From NCBI GenBank assembly GCA_964461295.1, contig CAYWTX010000610.1, positions 1 to 9,975 of the forward strand: DNA of 9,975 nucleotides, read 5' to 3'. Shown here one piece after another: positions 1 through 7,108 of this stretch (position 1 is its first letter; each line of letters opens with the position of its first letter). The DNA comes from CAYWTX01 sp964461295 (lineage in GTDB: Bacteria > Planctomycetota > Phycisphaerae > SM23-33). The position numbers and the translations under genes were made by a program. Under the pieces are notes generated by a model that was not told where the DNA came from, searched no databases, and saw only the letters and a list, made by a program, of their open reading frames with translations.

Positions 1-1944
<1,944 letters not shown>

Positions 1945-1965
1945 CCCGAAGGACATTCCACAAGG

Positions 1966-2046
1966 CGTTCGTAGTTCCGCCGTAAGGCGGGCCGTTTCCC
2001 GCTCGGGCGCGAACCGGGATTCCGCCTTACGGCGGGACTACAAACG
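1966..2046. repeat. Head-to-head pair of GTAG-type REP palindromes (element A)
   Basis: Two 25-bp arms, 1966-1990 and 2022-2046, form an inverted repeat matching at 23 of 25 positions across a 31-bp centre. Each arm is a small palindrome, CCGCC-GTAA-GGCGG, preceded by GTAGTT (left arm) or, on the minus strand, GTAGTC (right arm). A 5' GTAG next to a short imperfect hairpin is the known signature of REP elements recognised by RAYT transposases, and paired inverted REPs resemble the BIMEs of enterobacteria. The element starts 22 bases after the carB stop and could fold into a long hairpin in the carB transcript. There is no following T-run, so calling it an intrinsic terminator would be a guess. 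Confidence 0.85.
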
Positions 2047-2052
2047 AGCCCG

Positions 2053-2103
2053 TTTCGCGCCAGAAGGCATTTCGTGCCAGAACGCGTTCCGCGCCAGAGG
2101 GCG
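2053..2103. repeat. 17-bp tandem microrepeat between REP pairs, three copies
   Basis: The spacer between elements A and B contains three adjacent 17-bp units, 2053-2069, 2070-2086 and 2087-2103, sharing the core TT(T/C)CG(C/T)GCCAGA. The matching spacer on the other side of the transposase gene holds only two such units (2870-2886 and 2887-2903). This copy difference accounts for most of the length difference between the two spacers (66 versus 48 bp), which suggests slippage or unequal exchange after the flanks were duplicated. Confidence 0.7.
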
Positions 2104-2112
2104 CCCCCTCTC

Positions 2113-2193
2113 CGTTCGTAGTTCCGCCGTAAGGCGGGCCGTTTCCCGGCCCCAAACGTGCCGGGATTCCGCCTTACGGCGGGACTACAAACG
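2113..2193. repeat. Head-to-head pair of GTAG-type REP palindromes (element B)
   Basis: This has the same architecture and the same 81-bp length as the pair at 1966-2046. The 25-bp arms lie at 2113-2137 and 2169-2193 around a 31-bp centre. The arms are base-for-base identical to those of element A, and both centres begin GCCGTTTCCCG and end CCGGGATT, while the middle differs. The right arm ends 14 bases before the stop codon of the transposase gene, so the repeat lies immediately 3' of that gene. Confidence 0.85.
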
Positions 2194-2207
2194 GCGTTCC
2201 TGCCGGC

Positions 2208-2807
2208 TCAATCGTCCCATCCTCGTCCATACTCGAGCACGGGGTATTCCCTCCATAACTCAACAAGCTTCTCCCTGCCTAAACTGTCCAGGCATCCATG
2301 CAGGCTGCTCCATGGCCATTCGTCCGCCTTCTTCGCATACCCATGCTTCACTGGGTTTGCATGCAGGTAGTTGAGCGATGCGTAGAAATGCCTCTCATTG
2401 CGGACCCGACGGTCGGAGAAGCGGTGCCATACCTTCCGACCGACCGCGCCATCCTCCCGGTTCCACTGCGTCGATTTCCCGTTGTGCAGGCGGGCAATCC
2501 TCCTACGGTACTGAATGAGGTCCACCTCGGCCAGAACGTGATAGTGGTTCGGCATCACGACCCATGCGTGCACTTTGCTCCGCAGTTTCTCCAGCCCATC
2601 CAGCAACGTTTCACTGAATTCATCGAGTCTGGAAACCGGCGAAATCAACTCCCGATGCTCGAAGCACGCCGCGGACAACACGTACGTGCCTTCCTCAGCT
2701 TCAAAGTGGGGCGGTCCGTGCCACGGCAGCTTCCTCCCCCTACGCTCCGCCACCGCTTGCGCCCTTTGCTCCGGCGTCATTCTGCGATAGTCGTACATAG
2801 CACACAT
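2208..2807 (-). CDS. REP-associated tyrosine transposase (RAYT, Y1/HUH superfamily)
   Basis: The 199-residue protein carries the HUH signature of Y1 transposases: VVMPNHYHVL, with metal-binding histidines H88 and H90 around Y89. Downstream is the characteristic FYASLNYLHANPVKHGYA segment, in which Y147 (before HANPV) is the probable catalytic tyrosine, followed by DEWPWSSLHG (about 162-171), common in RAYTs. Family knowledge: these single-strand DNA nucleases cleave and process REP hairpins marked by GTAG or GGAG and usually act as single-copy, non-self-mobile genes. Here GTAG palindromes flank the gene on both sides, so the substrate is probably present. The start is uncertain: ATG 2807 has a close AGAGAG, and ATG 2798 (MYDYRRMTPEQ) is also plausible. 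Motifs are intact, with no frameshift. The alternative, an IS200/IS605 TnpA, is less likely because there is no TnpB and the N-terminal region and NPVK motif are RAYT-like. Confidence 0.9.
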   Translation of the reverse strand: MCAMYDYRRMTPEQRAQAVAERRGRKLPWHGPPHFEAEEGTYVLSAACFEHRELISPVSRLDEFSETLLDGLEKLRSKVHAWVVMPNHYHVLAEVDLIQYRRRIARLHNGKSTQWNREDGAVGRKVWHRFSDRRVRNERHFYASLNYLHANPVKHGYAKKADEWPWSSLHGCLDSLGREKLVELWREYPVLEYGRGWDD

Positions 2808-2830
2808 TGCTCTCTTGTTATGAACGCGTT

Positions 2831-2863
2831 CCGGGATTCCGCCTTACGGCGGGACTACAAACG
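2831..2863. repeat. Single GTAG-type REP palindrome upstream of the RAYT (element C)
   Basis: Only the right-hand half of a pair is present: CCGGGATT followed by a 25-bp arm at 2839-2863 identical to the right arms of elements A and B. It begins about 24 bases upstream of the transposase start codon and is preceded by AACGCGTTCC, a string also found inside the spacers at 2081-2090 and 2881-2890. The missing left half suggests that the array was broken at this point, by insertion, deletion or recombination, next to the transposase gene. Confidence 0.8.
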
Positions 2864-2911
2864 AGCCCGCTTCGCGCCAGAACGCGTTCCGCGCCAGAGG
2901 GCCTTCCTCTC

Positions 2912-2991
2912 CGTTGGTAGTTCCGCCGTAAGGCGGGCCGTTTCCCGGCCCAATCGCACCGGGATTCCGCCTTAGGGCGGGACTACAAACG
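2912..2991. repeat. Head-to-head pair of GTAG-type REP palindromes (element D)
   Basis: The arms are 2912-2936 and 2967-2991, and the centre starts GCCGTTTCCCGGCCC like element B. There are two departures from the other copies: the left arm reads CGTTGGTAG instead of CGTTCGTAG, and the right arm has TTAG rather than TTAC as its loop, which leaves the CCGCC/GGCGG stem intact. Elements C, the spacer, and D together repeat the order seen on the other side of the transposase gene (right half of A, spacer, B), so the gene sits between two direct copies of the same segment. Confidence 0.83.
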
Positions 2992-3015
2992 CACCCTGGA
3001 CTACAAACGCACCCT
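2980..3015. repeat. Exact 18-bp tandem duplication at the edge of the REP array
   Basis: Bases 2980-2997 and 2998-3015 are identical 18-mers, GGACTACAAACGCACCCT. The first copy overlaps the end of REP element D. The second copy contains the stop codon (TAG, 3003-3001 on the minus strand) and the last four sense codons of the cysteine-rich gene. Because 18 is a multiple of three, an in-frame TAG exists in both copies. Confidence 0.9.
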
Positions 3016-3615
3016 CCCCAATATCGCACGCTGCGTCGTCGCCCGCAGACACCGCGGCACCGCCGCCAGCACCTTCAGCGCCACGCGGCCCTTCGCCGCT
3101 TGCCCCACGGCCGGATCGATCAGCGCCATCGCCTCCGCCAGCAGGCCGTGCGCACGCTCGATCCTCTCGGCGATCCTGTCGGCCTTCGCGAGAATCGCCT
3201 TCTCGCCCATCGCCTCAATCGACTTGCCCGACGCCAGGGCGCCCACGTCCATCAGCAGGTCGGCCGCGAAACTGTAGAACACCGCCTCCCACACGTCGCC
3301 GTACGCCTGGGTGTACTTGTCGCACACGAACGAGCGGCACAGCCCCGTCCGCCCCGCCTTCAGGATGCACCCGCCCGACCCGATCGCGATACATCGCTGC
3401 GCGGTTTCCCAGTCCTCCGGCCACCACCGCCCGTGCGCGTGCTCGCTGACGTTCCGCAGCCACCAACTTTCGACGACCTCCCGGCAGATCTCCGGCCTGC
3501 AACAGGGCTTCTTGCACCCCTTGCACACGTGGCCGAGCCGCGCCGACACAAGCCGGTGAATCTCCATCTCCAACTCGGCGTACCGCCCAATGATCGACTT
3601 CATCCGTTCGTTCAC
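3001..3615 (-). CDS. Cysteine-rich YkgJ-like putative metal-binding protein
   Basis: The 204-residue protein has a CxxCxxxCC cluster (C31, C34, C38, C39), then C44, C75, C83, C93 and C98. The second half (about 105-200) is alanine- and leucine-rich, probably helical and without cysteine motifs. The early CxxCxxxCC spacing resembles the YkgJ family, annotated as putative zinc- or iron-chelating proteins; the biochemical role is unknown and I do not assign one. I chose the GTG start at 3615 because its GTGA overlaps the rnr stop (TGA 3614-3612) and AGGAG lies three bases upstream, with a further GGAG eleven bases upstream. An ATG at 3603 is the alternative. The overlap implies translational coupling to rnr. 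The last codons (RVRL, then TAG) are written by repeat sequence at 3001-3015, so the original 3' end may have been replaced. Confidence 0.75.
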   Translation of the reverse strand: MNERMKSIIGRYAELEMEIHRLVSARLGHVCKGCKKPCCRPEICREVVESWWLRNVSEHAHGRWWPEDWETAQRCIAIGSGGCILKAGRTGLCRSFVCDKYTQAYGDVWEAVFYSFAADLLMDVGALASGKSIEAMGEKAILAKADRIAERIERAHGLLAEAMALIDPAVGQAAKGRVALKVLAAVPRCLRATTQRAILGRVRL

Positions 3616-5831
3616 TTTCTCCTCTTCTCCCCTCTTTCCTTCTTCCCAGGTCTCCCCTTGCGCCCCGAACGCTTCGCCGGCGGCCTCGCCTCGCCCTTCT
3701 CGCTCCCCGCTTTGCGTCTCGGCACCAGGTTCAGCTCGCGCCGCGACAAGTCCACCGACGCGATCCGCACCGGCAGGATGTCCCCGATGCGATATACCTT
3801 CGCCGTGTGCTGCCCGCGAAGCTGCCCGCGATCGGCGTCCACCTCCCACCAGTCGTCGCCCAGGTCCGGCATCCGCACCAACCCCTCCACCAGGTACTTC
3901 CGCGACTGCACGAACAACCCGAAGTTCCCCACCCCCGTCACCACGCCGTCGAACTCGTCGCCCACGCGCCCGGCCAGCATCTGAAGCACCAGCACCTCGC
4001 GCAGCTCATCCTCCGCCGCCTCCGCACGCCGCTCCGCCGCCGAGCACGTCTCCCCCTGCTCCTTCAACGCCGCCAAGTCCTCCGGCGGCCGCGAGCCCAG
4101 CGTGCCCCGGCACAGTTCGGCCACCAGCCGATGCACCGTCAGGTCGGGGTAGCGGCGGATGGGACTGGTGAAGTGGCAGTAGCAACTCGACGCCAGAGCG
4201 AAGTGACCCACCTGCAGCGGCGAATACTCCGCCGACTCGAACGTCCGCAGCACGGCCAGGTTCACCGCGTACTCCTCCGGCCGGCCTCGCACGGCTTCCA
4301 GCAGCCGCTGCAGATCGTGCCGCGTGAGGTTGGCGGCGATCTTGTGCCCGCAGGCCCGCAGGAAACTCGCCAGCGGCTTGCCCGACGTCGCGTCCGGATC
4401 CGGGTGGATCCGCCGCAGGAAGGCCCGCCCCCGCTCGTCAAGCGCCCGGGCGACGGCCTCGTTGGCCTCCACCATGAACATCTCGATCATCGAATGCGTG
4501 TACGACTGGTCCTCCGGCACGGCGTCGATCACGCGGTCCTGGTCGTCGAACACCAGTTCGACCTCCGGCAGGTCCAGGTGCAGCATCCCCGCCGCCCGCC
4601 GCCGCACCTCGATCCGCCGCGCCAGTTCGTTGGCCTCCACAAGCAGCGCCGCCACCTCCGCCGGCACGCCCTCGCCGCCTCCACCGTCGATGATCCGCTG
4701 CGCCGCCACGTACGTCAGCCGCCTGGCCGAGCAGATCACCGTCTCCGCCAGCCGCGCCCCAGCCGGCCGCGCCTGCTCGTCATAGCGGATGAACACGCTC
4801 TTGCACAGCCGGCGCTCGCCCTCCTGTAGCGAGCAGACGCCGTTGGAGAGCACCTCCGGCAACATGGGGATCACCTTGCGCGGAAAGTACACGCTCGTGC
4901 TCCGCCGCTTCGCGTCGGCGTCGAGGGCGCCGCCCTCGACCACGAAGTACGACACGTCCGCAATGTGCACGCCCAGCGTCACCGCCCCGTCTGCCCCGCG
5001 AGCAATGCTGATCGCGTCGTCGTAGTCGCGGGCGTCGGGCGGATCAATCGTCACGACCGTCAGCCCCGTCAGATCCTCGCGCCCCTGCTCCAGCGGCGCC
5101 CGCGGATCAAACCTCTCCACGGCCGCGCGGGCCTCAGCCATCGCCGCCTCCGAGAACGTGTCCTCCAGCCCGCGGGCGCGGATCACCGACAGCGTCTCGA
5201 CCTCGATCTCGCCGCGGGCGCCCAGCGTCTCGACGATCACCACGGCCGGCAACTCGCCCGCCCCGCGCGGGTAGCGGACGATCTCGACGACGACCTTGAC
5301 GCCCTCGCGCGGCGAGGGACCCAGGTCGCGCACGACGATGGGCGTCGCCATGGCCGAACCGTCCGGCAGCACGAACCACACGCCCTCGTTGGTCTGCAGC
5401 GTGCCGACGAAGCGGTTGCGCCCGCGCTTCAGCACGTGGACGATCTCGCCGTGGAACACGGCCTCGCCGTCGCGACGCTGCTTGCTGACGCGGGCGGCCA
5501 CGTGGTCGCCGGTGATCGCCCCGCCGTCCATCCCCTTGGGAATGTACAGGTCGCCGTGGGCGTTGGGCGTCTCGGGAATGACGAAGCCGAACCCGCGCGG
5601 GTTGGCCCGGTACGTGCCGACCACCGTCGGGCCCATCGTCGGCAGCGTCAGGGCGTTCTTGGTCCCCAGGACGACGCGCCCGGCCTCCTGGAGTTGCTTC
5701 ACCGCCTCGCGGAACGTGCCGTAGTCCTCCTCCTTCACGCCGAGCTGCCGCGCAAGCTGCCGCGGCTTCAGCGGCGTGTACGATCGGGCCTTCAGGAACT
5801 TCACGATGGCGTCACCATAGTCTTCAGGCAT
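3612..5831 (-). CDS. rnr: Ribonuclease R (3'-5' exoribonuclease, RNB family)
   Basis: This 739-residue enzyme degrades structured RNA processively from the 3' end in mRNA decay and rRNA quality control. In order: an N-terminal winged-helix-like segment (about 1-65, LKPRQLARQLGV); cold-shock OB domains (GTYRANPRGFGFVIPE at about 72 and a second to about 200); the RNB catalytic domain with IDPPDARDYDDA at 262-273, whose D263, D269, D271 and D272 match the spacing of the four catalytic aspartates of RNase II/R; YFPRKVIPMLPEVLSNGVCSL; and HFTSPIRRYPDLTVHR at about 553-568. A C-terminal S1 domain (about 624-704) precedes a Lys/Arg-rich tail (706-739). ATG 5831 is preferred: GAGAGG lies a short distance upstream and the protein begins like the family. 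A longer open frame to 6221 only translates the 63-bp repeats. The 3' end overlaps the cysteine-rich gene by four bases. Confidence 0.96.
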   Translation of the reverse strand: MPEDYGDAIVKFLKARSYTPLKPRQLARQLGVKEEDYGTFREAVKQLQEAGRVVLGTKNALTLPTMGPTVVGTYRANPRGFGFVIPETPNAHGDLYIPKGMDGGAITGDHVAARVSKQRRDGEAVFHGEIVHVLKRGRNRFVGTLQTNEGVWFVLPDGSAMATPIVVRDLGPSPREGVKVVVEIVRYPRGAGELPAVVIVETLGARGEIEVETLSVIRARGLEDTFSEAAMAEARAAVERFDPRAPLEQGREDLTGLTVVTIDPPDARDYDDAISIARGADGAVTLGVHIADVSYFVVEGGALDADAKRRSTSVYFPRKVIPMLPEVLSNGVCSLQEGERRLCKSVFIRYDEQARPAGARLAETVICSARRLTYVAAQRIIDGGGGEGVPAEVAALLVEANELARRIEVRRRAAGMLHLDLPEVELVFDDQDRVIDAVPEDQSYTHSMIEMFMVEANEAVARALDERGRAFLRRIHPDPDATSGKPLASFLRACGHKIAANLTRHDLQRLLEAVRGRPEEYAVNLAVLRTFESAEYSPLQVGHFALASSCYCHFTSPIRRYPDLTVHRLVAELCRGTLGSRPPEDLAALKEQGETCSAAERRAEAAEDELREVLVLQMLAGRVGDEFDGVVTGVGNFGLFVQSRKYLVEGLVRMPDLGDDWWEVDADRGQLRGQHTAKVYRIGDILPVRIASVDLSRRELNLVPRRKAGSEKGEARPPAKRSGRKGRPGKKERGEKRRK
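3616..3630 (-). promoter_or_regulatory. Shine-Dalgarno inside the rnr tail for the coupled downstream gene
   Basis: On the minus strand the last codons of rnr (GEKRRK) read GGAGAAGAGGAGAAA directly before GTG. They therefore supply two purine-rich ribosome binding sites, GGAG at 3630-3627 and AGGAG at 3623-3619. Together with the GTGA stop/start overlap at 3612-3615, this supports the GTG at 3615 as the start of the cysteine-rich gene and points to coupled translation. Confidence 0.55.
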
Positions 5832-5902
5832 GGCAGTCCCTCTCTCGCGAGTGACAGGAATGTATACCCCCCAGGGCAGCAGATGCCAAGAGCAAGAGTT
5901 GC

Positions 5903-6121
5903 GGAGCCGGGGCGTGCCGCCCCGGTCGCCTCCTTCCAGCGACCGCGCCCGCGAGCGAATCCCACGGAGCCGGGGCGTGTCGCCCCGGTCGCCTCCTTCC
6001 AGCGACCGCGCCCGCAAGCGAATCCCACGGAGCCGGGGCGTGCCGCCCCGGTCGCCTCCTTCCAGCGACCGCGCCCGAAAGCGAATCTTGCGGAGCCGGG
6101 GCGTGCCGCCCCGGTCGCCTG
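5903..6121. repeat. 63-bp tandem repeat array with GGAG-marked hairpins, 3.5 units
   Basis: Units start at 5903, 5966, 6029 and 6092, an exact 63-bp period; the last unit stops after 30 bases. Each unit starts GGAG, followed by the hairpin CCGGGGCG-TGC-CGCCCCGG (8-bp perfect stem; loop TGT in unit 2). A second stem, CGGTCGC/GCGACCG, spans a 9-nt loop and overlaps the 3' arm of the first by three bases, so the two folds compete. Units differ at few positions, mainly near the unit ends (GCGAGCG, GCAAGCG, GAAAGCG). GGAG before a hairpin is, like GTAG, a known REP tetranucleotide, so this may be a second REP-like family. The array lies 72 bases upstream of the rnr start, and any rnr promoter must be inside it, beyond it or in the short gap. 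Bases 5832-5902 show only the rnr ribosome binding site. Confidence 0.88.
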
Positions 6122-6158
6122 CTTGATGTGTTTCTCTTGGTGAGCAACAATGCACGCC

Positions 6159-6454
6159 ATGAACCTCGTCATCGACAAATCTGCTGTTGTCGCGTCCCCG
6201 CGCGGATGGTTGCATAGCCAAAGCCTGAGAGATGGAACGACATTTCTGCTCATCGATACGCTTCTGTACGAAATCGCAACGGAGGGATTGGAGATGGCAT
6301 TCTTTCCGCAGATGCGAGGCAGTTGGAACTGGCCTGGATCTGTTGGCCAGAGAAGCGCGACGCAGTATTCCGTCTGAAACTGCTGCCGGGAGTAGAACCG
6401 GTCATCGTCCGGTTCGATCCTTTCGATACCTCCGGCGACCCCAAACCTGAATGA
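6159..6454 (+). pseudogene. Probable frameshifted gene remnant, possibly PIN-like
   Basis: Two neighbouring stretches read like protein in different frames. From ATG 6159 the frame gives MNLVIDKSAVVASP and later TFLLIDTLLYEIAT. From about 6311 the frame shifted by one base gives DARQLELAWICWPEKRD and EPVIVRFDPFDTSGD, ending in TGA at 6452-6454. Neither stretch is a complete protein alone. The start, hydrophobic residues then D-K-S, with a second acidic site at LLYE, resembles the N-terminus of PIN-like proteins, but I do not recognise a family with confidence. The combined product of about 98 residues is short, so an internal deletion as well as a frameshift is possible. It ends three bases from the convergent toxin gene. 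Apart from this remnant I see nothing in 6122-6457, and it could also be non-coding sequence with chance open frames. Confidence 0.38.
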
Positions 6455-6457
6455 GAC

Positions 6458-6820
6458 TCAAGCGGGCCGAAGGCGAATTCGCCCGGACGCCACGATCGCC
6501 AATCGACCCGGCAACCTCTCCAGCACCTGCGGCTTTTTCAACAGATCCCCCAGCAGCGATAGGATCATCGGTGCCGTGGTGTTTCGATGCAGTTCCAGCA
6601 CAACCAGACCCGCGTACTCCTCCGGTGGGTAGTTGCGCACATCGGCGAAGTCAAAGTCACCGGTCACAATGCACAAGCGATGGCGAAGAGCGTATTCAGC
6701 GATCTGCGCGTCACGCGCCTGTCCCGTACCGATGTCCCGGACGTCAATGGCCTCGTGCCCTGCCGCTCGAAACAAGACGGCAGACTGCCTGGGCAGATCG
6801 GCATCGATAATGAACTCCAT
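6458..6820 (-). CDS. DUF5615 / PIN-like domain toxin candidate
   Basis: This is a 120-residue protein of the DUF5615 (Mut7-C/PIN-like) type. It starts with MEFIIDADLP (acidic D6 and D8), continues with the helix FRAAGHEAIDVRDIGTGQARD (about 17-37), and contains VTGDFDFADVRNYP (about 52-65; D55 and D57), the usual positions of conserved acidic residues in this fold. Known members pair with small DUF433 proteins as type II toxin-antitoxin systems, and PIN-like toxins are usually ribonucleases; RNA cleavage here is inferred from the fold. The ATG at 6820 is preceded by GGGGAACC, and the gene begins 21 bases after the DUF433 gene, so they are almost certainly cotranscribed. The length is ordinary and there is no visible lesion. 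Confidence 0.85.
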   Translation of the reverse strand: MEFIIDADLPRQSAVLFRAAGHEAIDVRDIGTGQARDAQIAEYALRHRLCIVTGDFDFADVRNYPPEEYAGLVVLELHRNTTAPMILSLLGDLLKKPQVLERLPGRLAIVASGRIRLRPA

Positions 6821-6841
6821 ACGTTCTGGTTCCCCAGCAAC

Positions 6842-7072
6842 CTACGCGGGCAGCGCGTGATGCTCTTCCTGCTCGATCAGTTCGCCGGCGAACTCCAGGG
6901 CCGCGCGGATGTCGTCATCCGTCACGCCGTATGCGTCCTGGACTTCCTGGAACGTCATTCCGCCCGCAAGCCCGCCGACGATGCGCGCAACCGGAACACG
7001 GGTCCCGCGAATGACAGGCTTGCCATGCTGGATCGCCGGATCAATCACGATCTTCGTATTTTGGTTTACCAT
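6842..7072 (-). CDS. DUF433 family antitoxin candidate
   Basis: This small 76-residue protein has the DUF433 hallmark HGKPVIRGTRVPVARIVGGL (about 16-35), followed by TFQEVQDAYGVTDDDIRAALEFAGEL, a helix-turn-helix-like segment. DUF433 proteins are the usual partners of DUF5615 toxins, probably binding DNA through the helical part and neutralising the toxin through the remainder; this is family knowledge, not visible in the sequence. I place the start at ATG 7072 because GAGG lies about nine bases upstream and VNQNTKIVIDPAI is a typical DUF433 beginning. An ATG at 7093 adds only seven residues. The gene lies 36 bases after the ilvE stop. A TAGAAT sequence within that gap could be a -10 box for separate transcription, but this is weak. 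Confidence 0.85.
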   Translation of the reverse strand: MVNQNTKIVIDPAIQHGKPVIRGTRVPVARIVGGLAGGMTFQEVQDAYGVTDDDIRAALEFAGELIEQEEHHALPA

Positions 7073-7108
7073 GTTCCGTACCTCGCCAATCATTCTACCA
7101 TACCCCTC

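Noticed and set aside
1945..2046. A rho-independent terminator for carB
   Set aside because: The hairpin is strong but there is no T-rich tract after it. It is kept as a repeat with possible effect on transcription only.
1966..2193. CRISPR or IS terminal inverted repeats
   Set aside because: The palindromes occur as seven copies in pairs with conserved centres, and no target-site duplication or single bounded element could be defined. REP/BIME fits better.
2298..2975. A 225-residue plus-strand open frame opposite the RAYT
   Set aside because: It is the antisense of the transposase and continues into the palindromic repeats, with no domain seen.
2844..3029. A 61-residue minus-strand frame
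   Set aside because: It is entirely translated from REP elements C and D and the 18-bp duplication.
3616..3849. An upstream extension of the cysteine-rich gene
   Set aside because: The extra residues are rnr tail sequence read in another frame (Gly/Arg/Glu-rich). The GTG in the GTGA overlap with a Shine-Dalgarno is better supported.
3807..4829. A 340-residue plus-strand open frame opposite rnr, and a 392-residue one at 4965-6143
   Set aside because: Both are Arg/His/Pro-rich shadows of the RNase R gene; the second also reads through the 63-bp repeats.
5903..6121. A CRISPR array
   Set aside because: Units are contiguous near-identical 63-mers with no unique spacers, and no cas genes are present.
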